Assembly: GCF_000682775.1 (NCBI RefSeq)
Contig: NZ_AWFI01000012.1
Location: 62,001 to 126,000 of the forward strand
Reading direction: 5' to 3'
Length of the DNA: 64,000 nt
Source of the DNA: Hyphomonas sp. L-53-1-40
Lineage (GTDB): Bacteria; Pseudomonadota; Alphaproteobacteria; Caulobacterales; Hyphomonadaceae
Below, in pieces: positions 26,627 through 35,512 of this stretch. The first letter of the stretch is position 1. Every line of letters begins with the position of its first letter. Made by a program: the position numbers and the translations under genes. The notes beneath the pieces are model-generated. The model had not been told where the DNA came from and searched no databases. It saw only the letters and a list, made by a program, of their open reading frames with translations.

Positions 26627-28099
26627 CTACCACCACTTCTCCGCCTTGGCCACGAAACCTGCTGCGCGTTCCAGTTCGCCGCCGACGCGGAAACAGGCTG
26701 TCTCGTCGAGCGCCTTGCCGATTACCTGTAGACCGAGAGGCAGGCCGCTTGAGGACAGGCCGGCAGGCACGGAGATGCCCGGCAGGCCGGCAAGGTTGGC
26801 CGTCACCGTGAACACGTCATTGAGATACATCTCGACCGGATCGCCGCTTTTCTCGCCAAACGCAAAGGCCGGGCTCGGACAGGTCGGCGTCAGTACGGCA
26901 TCACAGCTCTCGAACGCCTCAACAAAATCATTGAGGATATTGGTGCGAACTTTCTGGGCACGCAGGTAATAGGCATCGTAATAGCCGGACGAAAGAACAT
27001 AAGTGCCAATCATCAGGCGGCGCTGGACTTCAGCCCCAAAACCGCCAGCCCGCGTGTCTTCATAGGTCGCGGTCAGGTTCTCCCCGGCTACGCGCGCGCC
27101 ATAACGCATACCATCATATCGAGCGAGGTTTGAGGATGCCTCAGCAGGCGCAACGATATAATAGGCTGGTAGCGCATACTTCGTGTGCGGCAGACTGATA
27201 TCGACGATTTCGGCGCCTGCAGCTTTCAGCCAGGCAATGCCTTGCCCCCAGAGCTTGTCGATCTCGTCGGACATGCCCTCCATCCGGTATTCTTTCGGAA
27301 TACCGATCCGCATGCCCTTTACGCCTTTGGACACATCGCTACGCCAGTCTGGCGTTTCGACGCTCAGCGAGGTCGAATCCTTGGGGTCATGACTGCACAT
27401 GGCTTCCAACAGGATGGCGCTATCCTCGACCGTCTTGGAGATTGGGCCAGCTTGATCGAGCGACGAGGCAAACGCGACCATGCCATAGCGACTGGCACGG
27501 CCATAGGTTGGCTTGATACCGACGGTACCTGTGAAGGCTGCTGGCTGGCGGATGGACCCGCCCGTGTCGGAAGCTGTCGCCGCGAGGCAAAGGTCTGCTG
27601 CAACGGATGCTGCCGACCCACCTGACGAGCCGCCGGGTGTCAGGCCTTGATTGTCGCCCTTGCGGCGCCACGGGTTGATGACATTTCCAAACCGCGAGGT
27701 CTCGTTGGAGGAACCCATGGCGAATTCGTCCATGTTGAGCTTGCCCAGCATGACTGCGCCTTCATCCCAGAGGTTCTGGGTGACGGTGGATTCATAGGTT
27801 GGCGTGAACTCACCCAGGATGTTGCTGCACGCCGTCGTGCGCACACCCTTGGTGCAATACAGATCCTTGATCCCCAGCGGGGCGCCTTCCAGCTTGCCGC
27901 CCTCGCCCTTGGCCAGTCTCACATCGGACGCGTCCGCCATGGCGAGCGCCTTTTCCGGCGTTTCGACCACATAGGCATTCAGCTTCCGTGCGCCTTCAAT
28001 GGCGTCGACGAATTGCTGGGTGATCTCGCGCGAAGAAAACTCCTTGGCTTTCAAGCCATCAAGCGCTGCGGCGAGGGTAAGTTTGGTCAGTTCGGTCAT
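26627..28099 (-). CDS. gatA: Asp-tRNA(Asn)/Glu-tRNA(Gln) amidotransferase subunit A
   Basis: A 490-residue amidase-signature enzyme that releases ammonia from glutamine for the tRNA amidotransferase. The catalytic Ser-cisSer-Lys region is seen in [13 protein letters not shown] (about residues 153-165), with the upstream lysine in [10 protein letters not shown]. The start is the ATG at 28099 ([10 protein letters not shown]), chosen over the longer open frame to 28147, because it matches family N-termini and has AGGATG upstream. Confidence 0.96.
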   Translation of the reverse strand: MTELTKLTLAAALDGLKAKEFSSREITQQFVDAIEGARKLNAYVVETPEKALAMADASDVRLAKGEGGKLEGAPLGIKDLYCTKGVRTTACSNILGEFTPTYESTVTQNLWDEGAVMLGKLNMDEFAMGSSNETSRFGNVINPWRRKGDNQGLTPGGSSGGSAASVAADLCLAATASDTGGSIRQPAAFTGTVGIKPTYGRASRYGMVAFASSLDQAGPISKTVEDSAILLEAMCSHDPKDSTSLSVETPDWRSDVSKGVKGMRIGIPKEYRMEGMSDEIDKLWGQGIAWLKAAGAEIVDISLPHTKYALPAYYIVAPAEASSNLARYDGMRYGARVAGENLTATYEDTRAGGFGAEVQRRLMIGTYVLSSGYYDAYYLRAQKVRTNILNDFVEAFESCDAVLTPTCPSPAFAFGEKSGDPVEMYLNDVFTVTANLAGLPGISVPAGLSSSGLPLGLQVIGKALDETACFRVGGELERAAGFVAKAEKWW

Positions 28100-28235
28100 C
28101 GGACATCCTGAGAAGAAATCTGCCCGCCTGCTATGACGGCTTGGCACAAAAGTTCAAGCCTTCGTGAGCCTTCTTGTCAGTTGCGCGAGAGTGGCGCAGG
28201 CTCGGTTCCAGCGCCAAATTCAACGGAGACCCATC

Positions 28236-28694
28236 ATGCGTACCCTCATGCTCAGCCTTGCTGCCCCCGTTATCCTGGCGGCCTGTGCCACTTCAGAGAC
28301 ACAAGAGGACCGACCACGCGGCGTCGAGCGCTATGCCGACGATCCACGACTGGGCGAAGAGGTGAGCAGCATCTGCTTTGCATCCACCATTGATGGTTTT
28401 GGCGAAACAACACGGGACACAGTTGTGGTGCGTGACGGGCGCGACCATTACCTGATTGAAGTGTTTGGCGCGTGTACGCCGCTGGATGATGCAATGCGGA
28501 TCGGAATGGACGCAACCGGCAGCTGCTTGCGAAAGCATGATGCGCTAATCGTGTCCGACTCCATTTCTGATTTCGCAGAGACCTCACCCTTTTCCAAGCA
28601 GAGATGCCTGGTGAATGGAATCTATGCATGGGACCCAAAGGCAAAGGCGGAAGAACCTGAAGAAGAATCTGAAGAGGAAGACGCTGAATCCTGA
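28236..28694 (+). CDS. DUF6491-type lipoprotein (tentative)
   Basis: A 152-residue protein with a lipoprotein signal peptide (MRTLMLSLAAPVILAACATS; lipobox LAAC at 17-20) and GGAG before the ATG at 28236. The mature part has four further cysteines and the pattern ICFAST ... DRDHYLIEVFGACTPLDDAM-like, seen in the DUF6491 family of proteobacterial exported proteins. It ends in an acidic tail. Function unknown; the family name is from memory and moderately sure. Confidence 0.65.
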   Translation: MRTLMLSLAAPVILAACATSETQEDRPRGVERYADDPRLGEEVSSICFASTIDGFGETTRDTVVVRDGRDHYLIEVFGACTPLDDAMRIGMDATGSCLRKHDALIVSDSISDFAETSPFSKQRCLVNGIYAWDPKAKAEEPEEESEEEDAES

Positions 28695-28727
28695 TGGCGG
28701 CGGCTTCGGCATGTGGTAATCAGGCCT

Positions 28728-29111
28728 ATGGAAAAAACCGGATACGCCTCACCCGTTGAGGTTCGCCAATCTCCCTTTCACGGTCGCGGCCTGTTCGCGG
28801 CCGTTTCCTTTGAAGCGGGTGACCTGATCGCAACCTATCCCCTCCTGGTCCTCAGCCAGGAAGACACCGCCGCCATTCGCGGCACCCAGATCCATCATTA
28901 CGTCTTCTACGTGGATGAAAATGAACAAGGACAAATGCGCGCCGCGGTCGCATTCGGCCTGATCTCGATGTGCAATCACAGTGTCGAAGCCAATGCGGAT
29001 TTTACCGTCGACCCGGCTGCACAAACTGTGACGCTAAGTGCCCGCACCCCCATCCTTGCCGATGCAGAAATCCTGATCGACTACGAAGAATTCGCTGACC
29101 AGATTATCTGA
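28728..29111 (+). CDS. SET domain-containing protein
   Basis: A 127-residue protein that is essentially one SET domain. HGRGLF at 18-23 and CNHSVEANADF at 82-92 are the SAM- and substrate-binding blocks, and DYEEF at 118-122 is the C-terminal tyrosine motif. SET proteins are mainly lysine methyltransferases; bacterial members of this short kind have no assigned target. The ATG at 28728 is preceded by AGG; a GTG at 28713 is an alternative. The downstream neighbour is convergent. Confidence 0.85.
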   Translation: MEKTGYASPVEVRQSPFHGRGLFAAVSFEAGDLIATYPLLVLSQEDTAAIRGTQIHHYVFYVDENEQGQMRAAVAFGLISMCNHSVEANADFTVDPAAQTVTLSARTPILADAEILIDYEEFADQII

Positions 29112-29114
29112 TTG

Positions 29115-29483
29115 CTACCAGCGGCCAGACATCCGATTCCAGCGCCACAGAAGGTGGGCGGTCACATGATACAGGCTACGGGATACCAGATTCAACCCAG
29201 GCAGATTGCCCCGCCAGGCCAACCATCCATAGCCGGGCGTCCGCTGCCATATCTCAGCGACCGCTGGCCATCCTTTAACCGTGCGACCATCCGGCAGGAC
29301 AGCATGCAGTTTCAGGCGAACGTCGTTGAGGGAGATGCCCTGATCGAGAAAACGATCAGGTGTTTGAGAAACATCCACATAATCGACACGGTCTGAACCT
29401 GTTCGGGTTCGCCGTTCGAAATGGCAAATTCCCTCCCGACAGACAGGACACACACTGTTGTAGAGAACTGTCAGCCGTTCCAT
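29115..29483 (-). CDS. DCC family thiol-disulfide oxidoreductase-like protein (DUF393)
   Basis: A 122-residue protein beginning MERLTVLYNSVCPVC. The CxxC (Cys12, Cys15) and the following FERRTRTGSD pattern identify the DCC/DUF393 family, thioredoxin-like proteins of uncertain role. The frame is open to 29501; ATG 29483 was chosen since the first strand of the fold starts there. It is 48 bases downstream of gatC on the same strand. Confidence 0.82.
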   Translation of the reverse strand: MERLTVLYNSVCPVCREGICHFERRTRTGSDRVDYVDVSQTPDRFLDQGISLNDVRLKLHAVLPDGRTVKGWPAVAEIWQRTPGYGWLAWRGNLPGLNLVSRSLYHVTAHLLWRWNRMSGRW

Positions 29484-29531
29484 GAGCGCGTTGTACAGCA
29501 CTTATGGTACGATGGCACTGCGGCGGGTGGC

Positions 29532-29819
29532 TTATTCCACGGCCTTGGGCACAACGAAGAAGCCATCTTCGGTGCGCGGTGCGTTTGCCAGAACCTGATC
29601 CTGGATATCGCCATCTGTGACGATATCTTCACGCATGGGCAGCGTCGTCTCAACCACGGAGGTCATCGGCTCCACGCCGTCAATATCGACCTCGTTCAAC
29701 TGGTCGATCCAGCTGAGGATGCCATTCAATTCCCCAACCAGTTCCTCGACATGCTGTTCGCTGACGGCAATGCGCGACAGGCGGGCAACCTTGCGGACAT
29801 CATCCTTGGTAACAGACAT
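29532..29819 (-). CDS. gatC: Asp-tRNA(Asn)/Glu-tRNA(Gln) amidotransferase subunit C
   Basis: A 95-residue GatC with the pattern VRKVARLSRIAVSEQ, the LNGILSWIDQLNEVDIDGVE helix and the C-terminal DQVLANAPRTEDGFFVVPKA. GatC stabilises the GatA-GatB interface. It is divergent from ruvX, with an 80-base gap. gatA lies 1.4 kb downstream, separated by the DCC gene and by the SET and lipoprotein genes on the other strand. Confidence 0.95.
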   Translation of the reverse strand: MSVTKDDVRKVARLSRIAVSEQHVEELVGELNGILSWIDQLNEVDIDGVEPMTSVVETTLPMREDIVTDGDIQDQVLANAPRTEDGFFVVPKAVE

Positions 29820-29899
29820 GAGCGAACTCCAACGCGTGAAAATGAACCGCCCGAATACGCCATAGGCAACACGGCATCAAGGCGCTATGTGGGCTATTC

Positions 29900-30355
29900 A
29901 TGCCCATAACTGATCCTGACCATTTCCCGAAAACCGGCGCCCTGATCGGCATTGATCCCGGGACGAAGACGCTCGGTATCGCGTCGGCGGACGGCCTGCG
30001 GATGCTGGCGAGCCCGGTCGAGACCATTCCACGGGGCAAGAAGCTGGCTCCTGTCCTTGATCGCTTGTTCCACCTCTATGATGATCGAGTGGCTGTCGGC
30101 ATTGTCATGGGACTTCCGCTTAACATGGACGGGTCCGAAGGCCCACGCGCACAATCTGTCCGCGCGCTGGCTTGGCACATCATGAAACGCCGTGATGTAC
30201 CAATCCTGTTTCAAGATGAACGGCTCTCAACAGTAGAAGCAAAGAATGCGATGATCGAGGCTGACATTTCGAGGAAACGACGCGCCGAGCGAATCGATGC
30301 CTCAGCTGCTGCGGTGATCCTGAATGATGCCCTTCAAAGACTGGCTCGCACCTGA
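29900..30355 (+). CDS. ruvX: Holliday junction resolvase-like protein RuvX (YqgF)
   Basis: A 151-residue RNase H-fold protein with GIDPGTKTLGIA at 18-29 (first catalytic Asp), GLPLNMDGSEGPRAQ and the C-terminal DASAAAVIL (last acidic residue). The family is linked to pre-16S rRNA 5' end processing and was first proposed as a resolvase. It is essential in several bacteria. The stop overlaps the next start (TGATG). No convincing ribosome site was seen at 29900. Confidence 0.92.
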   Translation: MPITDPDHFPKTGALIGIDPGTKTLGIASADGLRMLASPVETIPRGKKLAPVLDRLFHLYDDRVAVGIVMGLPLNMDGSEGPRAQSVRALAWHIMKRRDVPILFQDERLSTVEAKNAMIEADISRKRRAERIDASAAAVILNDALQRLART

Positions 30356-31269
30356 TGTCAGGCTTTCTCTATGCCCTGTTGCCCGTCATCGCGATCGTGA
30401 CGCTCGGCCACATCCTGTCGGTGCGCAAATGGATTCCGACCGATAGCTGGCGCGCCATTGAGCGCCTCTCTTACGTGGTCCTCTTTCCAGCTTTGATCCT
30501 TCGAACACTGGCAAACGCCCCCTTTGAGGAAGCGCCCTGGGGACTCGCCGCCGCGCTGATCCTCGCGCAGTTTGCCCTCGGTGGTGTCGGTTGGCTGGCC
30601 CGATTCCTACCGAATATGCCGGGCCCGGCTGTGGGGTCCGTCATCCAATCCAATGTCCGCTGGAACACGATGATCGGCCTGTCTATCGGCAGCCTCCTGT
30701 TCGGTGAGGAGGGCCTCGCGCTTGTCACCATCGCCGCTGCCGTAATGATCCCTACAGCCAACATATTGTCCGTCTATGCGCTGATCGCACACGCGGATGC
30801 TCCGCACGGACCAAAGCCCAATCCGTTTATGGCATTGTTCAGGAATCCGATCGTCATCGCGTGCATTGGAGGATTGGCATTGGCGGGCGCTAGCGTCACG
30901 CTCCCTCGTCTGCTTGACGACAGTCTTCACATCCTTGGCGATGCGGCGCTGGCCCTTGGCCTGTTGTCTGCAGGCGCGGGCGTTGACCTATCAGCACTAA
31001 GGCGCGCCGGGCCGCGCACGCTGACATGGTCGCTTGTCCGCCTGCTGGGGCTCCCCGCCTTCGCGGTTGGCTTCTGCCTGCTGCTGGGTGTCACGGGGAC
31101 GCCATTGATCATCGCCCTTATATGCGCCGCGACCCCGACAGCGACCAGCTCATACATCCTCGCCAAGGAACTGGGGGGCGATGCAGCGCTCTCGGCCAAT
31201 CTGATCGCCGTTGAAACAGTGCTCGCCATGGTCACGATCCCAACACTGTATCTGCTTCTCACGCTCTGA
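30355..31269 (+). CDS. AEC family transporter (auxin efflux carrier type)
   Basis: A 304-residue membrane protein with about 10 predicted helices. The broken-helix segments with GxxN/LP patterns ([17 protein letters not shown], and [18 protein letters not shown] near the end) are typical of the AEC/BASS-like family. Substrates are usually small carboxylic acids; here it is unknown. It is translationally coupled to ruvX and followed by pyrB after 56 bases. Confidence 0.88.
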   Translation: MSGFLYALLPVIAIVTLGHILSVRKWIPTDSWRAIERLSYVVLFPALILRTLANAPFEEAPWGLAAALILAQFALGGVGWLARFLPNMPGPAVGSVIQSNVRWNTMIGLSIGSLLFGEEGLALVTIAAAVMIPTANILSVYALIAHADAPHGPKPNPFMALFRNPIVIACIGGLALAGASVTLPRLLDDSLHILGDAALALGLLSAGAGVDLSALRRAGPRTLTWSLVRLLGLPAFAVGFCLLLGVTGTPLIIALICAATPTATSSYILAKELGGDAALSANLIAVETVLAMVTIPTLYLLLTL

Positions 31270-31325
31270 ACCTCTTGCCCCAACTCCGAAACGCGCCTAA
31301 ACCGCCAAAAATCGAAAGGGCCTCC

Positions 31326-32273
31326 ATGAGCAAGGCGGCATATCACTACTCCTTCGACCACGAGCATTTGCTGGGCATTGATGGCCTTCACCCGCTCGAT
31401 CTCACTCATATTCTCGATCTGGCAAACGACTATGCCGAAGCGACACGGACGGGCCAGCGGGCAGATCCGGTCTTGTCTGGAAAGACGGTCGTGAACCTGT
31501 TCTTTGAAAATTCCACTCGGACGATGAGCAGTTTCGAGATTGCCGCCCGCCGATTGGGCGCCGACGTCGTATCGATGCCAGTGGCACAGTCTTCCGTGAA
31601 GAAGGGTGAGACACTGATCGACACAGCAATGACCCTGAACGCCATGAAGCCCGACGTGCTGGTGGTTCGGCATTCGGCCTCGGGCGGCGCAAAGCTGCTC
31701 TCCCGCAAGGTCGATTGCGCCGTGATCAATGCCGGGGACGGCACGCATGAACACCCGACTCAGGGCCTGCTCGACACGCTGACCATCCGCCGCAACAAGG
31801 GCCGCATCGAGGGGCTGAAAGTGGTGATTTGTGGTGACATCGTCCATTCGCGCGTCGCGCGCTCCACCACCATGGCACTGCACCTGCTAGGCGCTGAAGT
31901 ACACCTTTGCGCACCGCGTACACTAATGCCGTCCGGCACGGAAACCTGGGGTGCCGCCTCAGCCACATCCGACTTCGACAGAGCCCTTCAAGGCGCAGAC
32001 GTCGTGATGATGCTGCGCCTCCAACTCGAGCGCATGGATGGCGCGTATCTGCCAAGCCGCCGCGAGTATTTTCGCTATTTTGGCCTGACTCAGGAACGGC
32101 TTGCTCTTGCAAAGGGTGACGCGATTGTCATGCATCCCGGCCCGATGAACCGCGGCATCGAGATCGAAAGTGCCATTGCTGATGGTGAGCGCTCGGTGAT
32201 TACAGAACAGGTGGAAATGGGCGTCGCTGTGCGAGAGGCCGTGCTCCATTTGCTGGCAGGAGGCCGCCCATGA
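31326..32273 (+). CDS. pyrB: Aspartate carbamoyltransferase catalytic subunit
   Basis: A 315-residue enzyme that makes carbamoyl-aspartate, the first committed step of pyrimidine synthesis. [11 protein letters not shown] (carbamoyl phosphate loop) and [12 protein letters not shown] are complete. The ATG at 31326 starts [10 protein letters not shown]; the upstream codons in frame are ignored. It overlaps pyrC' by four bases (ATGA). In the pyrBC' type, PyrB needs the inactive dihydroorotase partner for assembly, and no regulatory PyrI is used. Confidence 0.96.
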   Translation: MSKAAYHYSFDHEHLLGIDGLHPLDLTHILDLANDYAEATRTGQRADPVLSGKTVVNLFFENSTRTMSSFEIAARRLGADVVSMPVAQSSVKKGETLIDTAMTLNAMKPDVLVVRHSASGGAKLLSRKVDCAVINAGDGTHEHPTQGLLDTLTIRRNKGRIEGLKVVICGDIVHSRVARSTTMALHLLGAEVHLCAPRTLMPSGTETWGAASATSDFDRALQGADVVMMLRLQLERMDGAYLPSRREYFRYFGLTQERLALAKGDAIVMHPGPMNRGIEIESAIADGERSVITEQVEMGVAVREAVLHLLAGGRP

Positions 32274-33550
32274 GCCTGTCCATCTTCAACGCACGCCTGC
32301 TGGATCCGGCGTCCGGACTGGATGAAATCGGCGGCATCCTGATCGAGGATGGTTTCATTACCGCAATTTCGCTAGGCGCTACGGGCGCCGTTGGCAATGC
32401 AAATGAAGTCATCGACGCAGGCGGACTTTGTCTCGCACCGGGCCTAATTGATCTGCGTGTGAAAACGGGTGAGCCAGGCGACGAGCAAAAGGAGACGCTC
32501 GCAACAGCATCCCGAGCCGCCGTTGCAGGCGGTGTGACCAGTCTCGTCGTCATGCCGGACACCAAGCCAGTCGTGGATGACGTCGCACTGGTCCGTTATA
32601 TTTCAGATCGTGCCAAAGTCAGCGCGAAAGCCCGCATATATGCCGCCGGCGCACTCACCGTAGGCTTGGAAGGTCACGCCATGGCCGAGATAGGCATGAT
32701 GGCGGATGCTGGCGCGGTCCTGTTCACCAATGGTGATGCGCCCATCTCAAATCCCTCCATACTCAAACGCGCGATGACTTATGCGGCCAGTCGCGGTGCC
32801 ATCGTCATGTCTCGCCCGGATGATAGCGCGTTGAAGGGCTCTGGCGTGATGAATGCCGGAGCCTTCGCCGCCCGCAAGGGTCTCGCCGGAATTCCAAAAG
32901 AAGCTGAATGGATCGGCGCGGCGCGCGACCTGATGCTTGCGGAAGCAACTGGCTGCACCCTGATCCTCGATCAAGTATCCACCCCCCGCACGCTGGAACT
33001 GGTCGCAGATTCCCGCGCCCGGGGCGCCAACGTCTTCACGACCATCGCCGCACATTCGCTTTTCTTCAACGAGATAGACGTCGGCGACTACCTGACTTAT
33101 TGCAAGGTCAATCCGCCCTTCAGGGACGAGGAAACACGCCAGGCCATGATTGCTGCGTTGAAGGCGGGCGAAATCGATTCCGTGGTGTCCGCACACGACC
33201 CGCAACCCCCGGAAGAAAAGCGCCTGCCATTTGGTGAGGCGAGCTTTGGCGCGGCAGGCCTCGAGACCACGCTTTCGGCACTACTCAGCCTTGTTCATGA
33301 TGGCCCGCTCACCCTGCTTGAAGCGCTCGCGCCGATTACCTCCAAGCCGGCGGACATGATCGGGTTGCCTGAAGGGCGACTGGCTGAAGGGGCGCCTGCA
33401 GATGTCATTCTGTTTGATCCAAACAAGCCCTGGCTCTGTGAACGTGAACACCTTCTTTCCAGATCAACCAATTCGCCTTTTGATGGGCGGCGCCTGCAAG
33501 GCCGTGTGCTGCGGACATTTGTGGGTGGAGTGCAGGTTTTTGAGCGATAG
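32270..33550 (+). CDS. Dihydroorotase-like protein, catalytically inactive (PyrC')
   Basis: A 426-residue amidohydrolase-fold protein. The metal-binding DxHVHxREPG of active dihydroorotases appears as [10 protein letters not shown] (residues 61-70), so both histidines are replaced by Arg63 and Lys65. Later ligands are also lost ([11 protein letters not shown], where HVST is expected; SAHDPQPP, where DHAPH is expected). It is therefore a pseudo-dihydroorotase that most likely forms the dodecameric ATCase complex with PyrB, as in Pseudomonas pyrBC'. A true dihydroorotase must be encoded elsewhere. The next gene is plsY after 68 bases. Confidence 0.9.
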   Translation: MSLSIFNARLLDPASGLDEIGGILIEDGFITAISLGATGAVGNANEVIDAGGLCLAPGLIDLRVKTGEPGDEQKETLATASRAAVAGGVTSLVVMPDTKPVVDDVALVRYISDRAKVSAKARIYAAGALTVGLEGHAMAEIGMMADAGAVLFTNGDAPISNPSILKRAMTYAASRGAIVMSRPDDSALKGSGVMNAGAFAARKGLAGIPKEAEWIGAARDLMLAEATGCTLILDQVSTPRTLELVADSRARGANVFTTIAAHSLFFNEIDVGDYLTYCKVNPPFRDEETRQAMIAALKAGEIDSVVSAHDPQPPEEKRLPFGEASFGAAGLETTLSALLSLVHDGPLTLLEALAPITSKPADMIGLPEGRLAEGAPADVILFDPNKPWLCEREHLLSRSTNSPFDGRRLQGRVLRTFVGGVQVFER

Positions 33551-33618
33551 CCCAGACTGGCCTTGCCCACCGCCGGTTCCATTCGTAGAATTTTCAATTG
33601 GGAATTGAGGAGATCGAC

Positions 33619-34239
33619 ATGACAGCTGAGCTGGCATTCCCCTTGGCCGCACTTTGCGGCTATCTCGCCGGTTCGATCCCGTTTGGCTTGCTCATCACCC
33701 GCGCTGCAGGTCTTGGCGATATCCGATCCATTGGCTCCGGCAATATCGGAGCAACAAACGTGTTGCGTACGGGCCGCAAAGACCTCGCGCTTGCGACGCT
33801 GCTTCTCGATAGTCTGAAGGCAGGCCTACTGGCGCTAGCATTTGGCATGCTGGCCGGCAGGGAAGTCGGCTTCGTGGCCGGCGCATTCGCCTTTGTCGGC
33901 CATTGCTACCCCATATGGCTTGGATTCAAAGGTGGTAAGGGGGTCGCGACCTATGCGGGACTGCTGCCATTCGTGTCCCTGCCCGGTTTCTATATCGCCG
34001 CACCGGTTTGGCTCGGCCTGGTTGCACTTACCCGCATTTCTTCTCTCGCCGCGTTGACCGCTGCGACATTGGTCCCGCCCGGCGCATGGCTGCTGGGCGA
34101 ACGGAACATGTTCATCATTGGCGGGCTCGCGCTGTTGTCGCTCTTCGTGTTTTGGACTCACCGCGCCAATCTGAGCCGCCTATTGAAGGGTGAGGAGCCC
34201 AAGTTCGGCTCCAAGAAAACGGTAGACCCGACCACATGA
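33619..34239 (+). CDS. plsY: Glycerol-3-phosphate acyltransferase PlsY
   Basis: A 206-residue inner-membrane enzyme with about six helices, transferring acyl from acyl-phosphate to glycerol 3-phosphate, the first step of phospholipid synthesis. SIPFGLLI, GSGNIGATNVLRTG and GFKGGKGVAT are the three conserved PlsY motifs. GAGGAG sits 7 bases before the ATG at 33619, which decides against the longer frame from 33598. The stop overlaps dprA (ATGA). Confidence 0.96.
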   Translation: MTAELAFPLAALCGYLAGSIPFGLLITRAAGLGDIRSIGSGNIGATNVLRTGRKDLALATLLLDSLKAGLLALAFGMLAGREVGFVAGAFAFVGHCYPIWLGFKGGKGVATYAGLLPFVSLPGFYIAAPVWLGLVALTRISSLAALTAATLVPPGAWLLGERNMFIIGGLALLSLFVFWTHRANLSRLLKGEEPKFGSKKTVDPTT

Positions 34240-35342
34240 GTCCGGCGCGCGCGCTCAATGATGCAGAACGCCTGGATTGGGTGAGGCTCGCGCGCACCCC
34301 GAATATCGGCCCGGTCACTTTCTTCCAGCTGATACGCAAGTTCAAATCAGCGGGCGCAGCGTTGGACGGTCTACCGGAGCTGACCCGGAAGAGCCGCAGA
34401 GGCCGTGAACTCGTCCCCCCGGATGTCTCCGATATCAAGCATGAGCTGGACCGGACCCGGAAGTATGGCGCACACATAATCGCAAGCTGCGAACCCGCTT
34501 ATCCGCCCTTGCTTAAGGCACTCGATCCCCCGCCGCCCGTCCTGACAGCGCTCGGCAAACTCGATCTGGCCGCCAAACCCACAGTGGCCATCGTCGGCGC
34601 GCGGAATGCATCCGCCGCCGGACGAAAGCTCGCCCGCGATATGGCTTCCGCGCTTGGCGGCACCGGGTATGCTACGGTTTCCGGTCTCGCCTTGGGCATA
34701 GATGGCGAGGCACATGCCGCCAGCCTAGGCACTGGCACCATTGCTGTGCTGGGCGGTGCGGTGGACCATGTCTACCCGCCCCAGCATGACCGACTCTATG
34801 CCGAAATCGCGGCGCAAGGGCTCATCGTATCTGAAAGTCCGTTCGGATATCGCGCCACAGCAAAGGATTTTCCGCGACGCAACCGCATCATCACCGGCTT
34901 GTCGCGTGGTGTTGTCGTTGTGGAGGCCGCTGAGAGGTCTGGCTCCCTCATCTCGGCCCGAATGGGGGCAGAACAAGGCCGTGACGTCATGGCGGTGCCC
35001 GGCTCACCGCTAGATCCCAGATCAGCCGGGACAAACCATTTGATCCGGCAAGGCGCGACACTCGTGCGTCATGCCGACGACGTTCTGGAAGTTTTGGAAA
35101 GTCTTTCCTTTTCAGGTGTGTCCGCGCCCAGAGAGTTGTTCGAAGGATCGCCAGAGCGTGATTTGCCAACCGACTTGATTGAGCGAATCCAGCAAGCCTT
35201 GTCGCCCCATCCCATGCCCCTCGATGAAATCGCAAGAGCAGCCGGGGCTACACCGGCCCAATGCGCCGCAGCCTTGATGGAACTGGAGATTGCTGGTGAG
35301 GCAATCACCCTTCCTGGTGGTCTGGCATCCCGCGCGGTTTGA
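34236..35342 (+). CDS. dprA: DNA-processing protein DprA
   Basis: A 368-residue Rossmann-fold protein that binds single-stranded DNA entering during transformation and loads RecA. It has VAIVGARNASAAGRKLARDMA, then GIDGEAHAASLGTGTIAVLGG, RNRIITGLSRGVVVVEA and a C-terminal winged-helix region. In most alphaproteobacteria topA follows dprA; here lptD follows after 170 bases. Confidence 0.95.
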   Translation: MSPARALNDAERLDWVRLARTPNIGPVTFFQLIRKFKSAGAALDGLPELTRKSRRGRELVPPDVSDIKHELDRTRKYGAHIIASCEPAYPPLLKALDPPPPVLTALGKLDLAAKPTVAIVGARNASAAGRKLARDMASALGGTGYATVSGLALGIDGEAHAASLGTGTIAVLGGAVDHVYPPQHDRLYAEIAAQGLIVSESPFGYRATAKDFPRRNRIITGLSRGVVVVEAAERSGSLISARMGAEQGRDVMAVPGSPLDPRSAGTNHLIRQGATLVRHADDVLEVLESLSFSGVSAPRELFEGSPERDLPTDLIERIQQALSPHPMPLDEIARAAGATPAQCAAALMELEIAGEAITLPGGLASRAV

Positions 35343-35512
35343 ACCGAGCTGTGCTGTCAGTGCATCGACAAAAACATGAAAAATCAGCCGGAATGGTCTC
35401 ATGGCTGGACGATTCCCGCCTTCCTCTCTAAGCCTCCAAAAGGAAATGAGTGTAGGCGGAACGCGGCGCGCGTTCGGTTCGACGCCCGAAAACAGCTGTA
35501 AGGGTACGCGTT

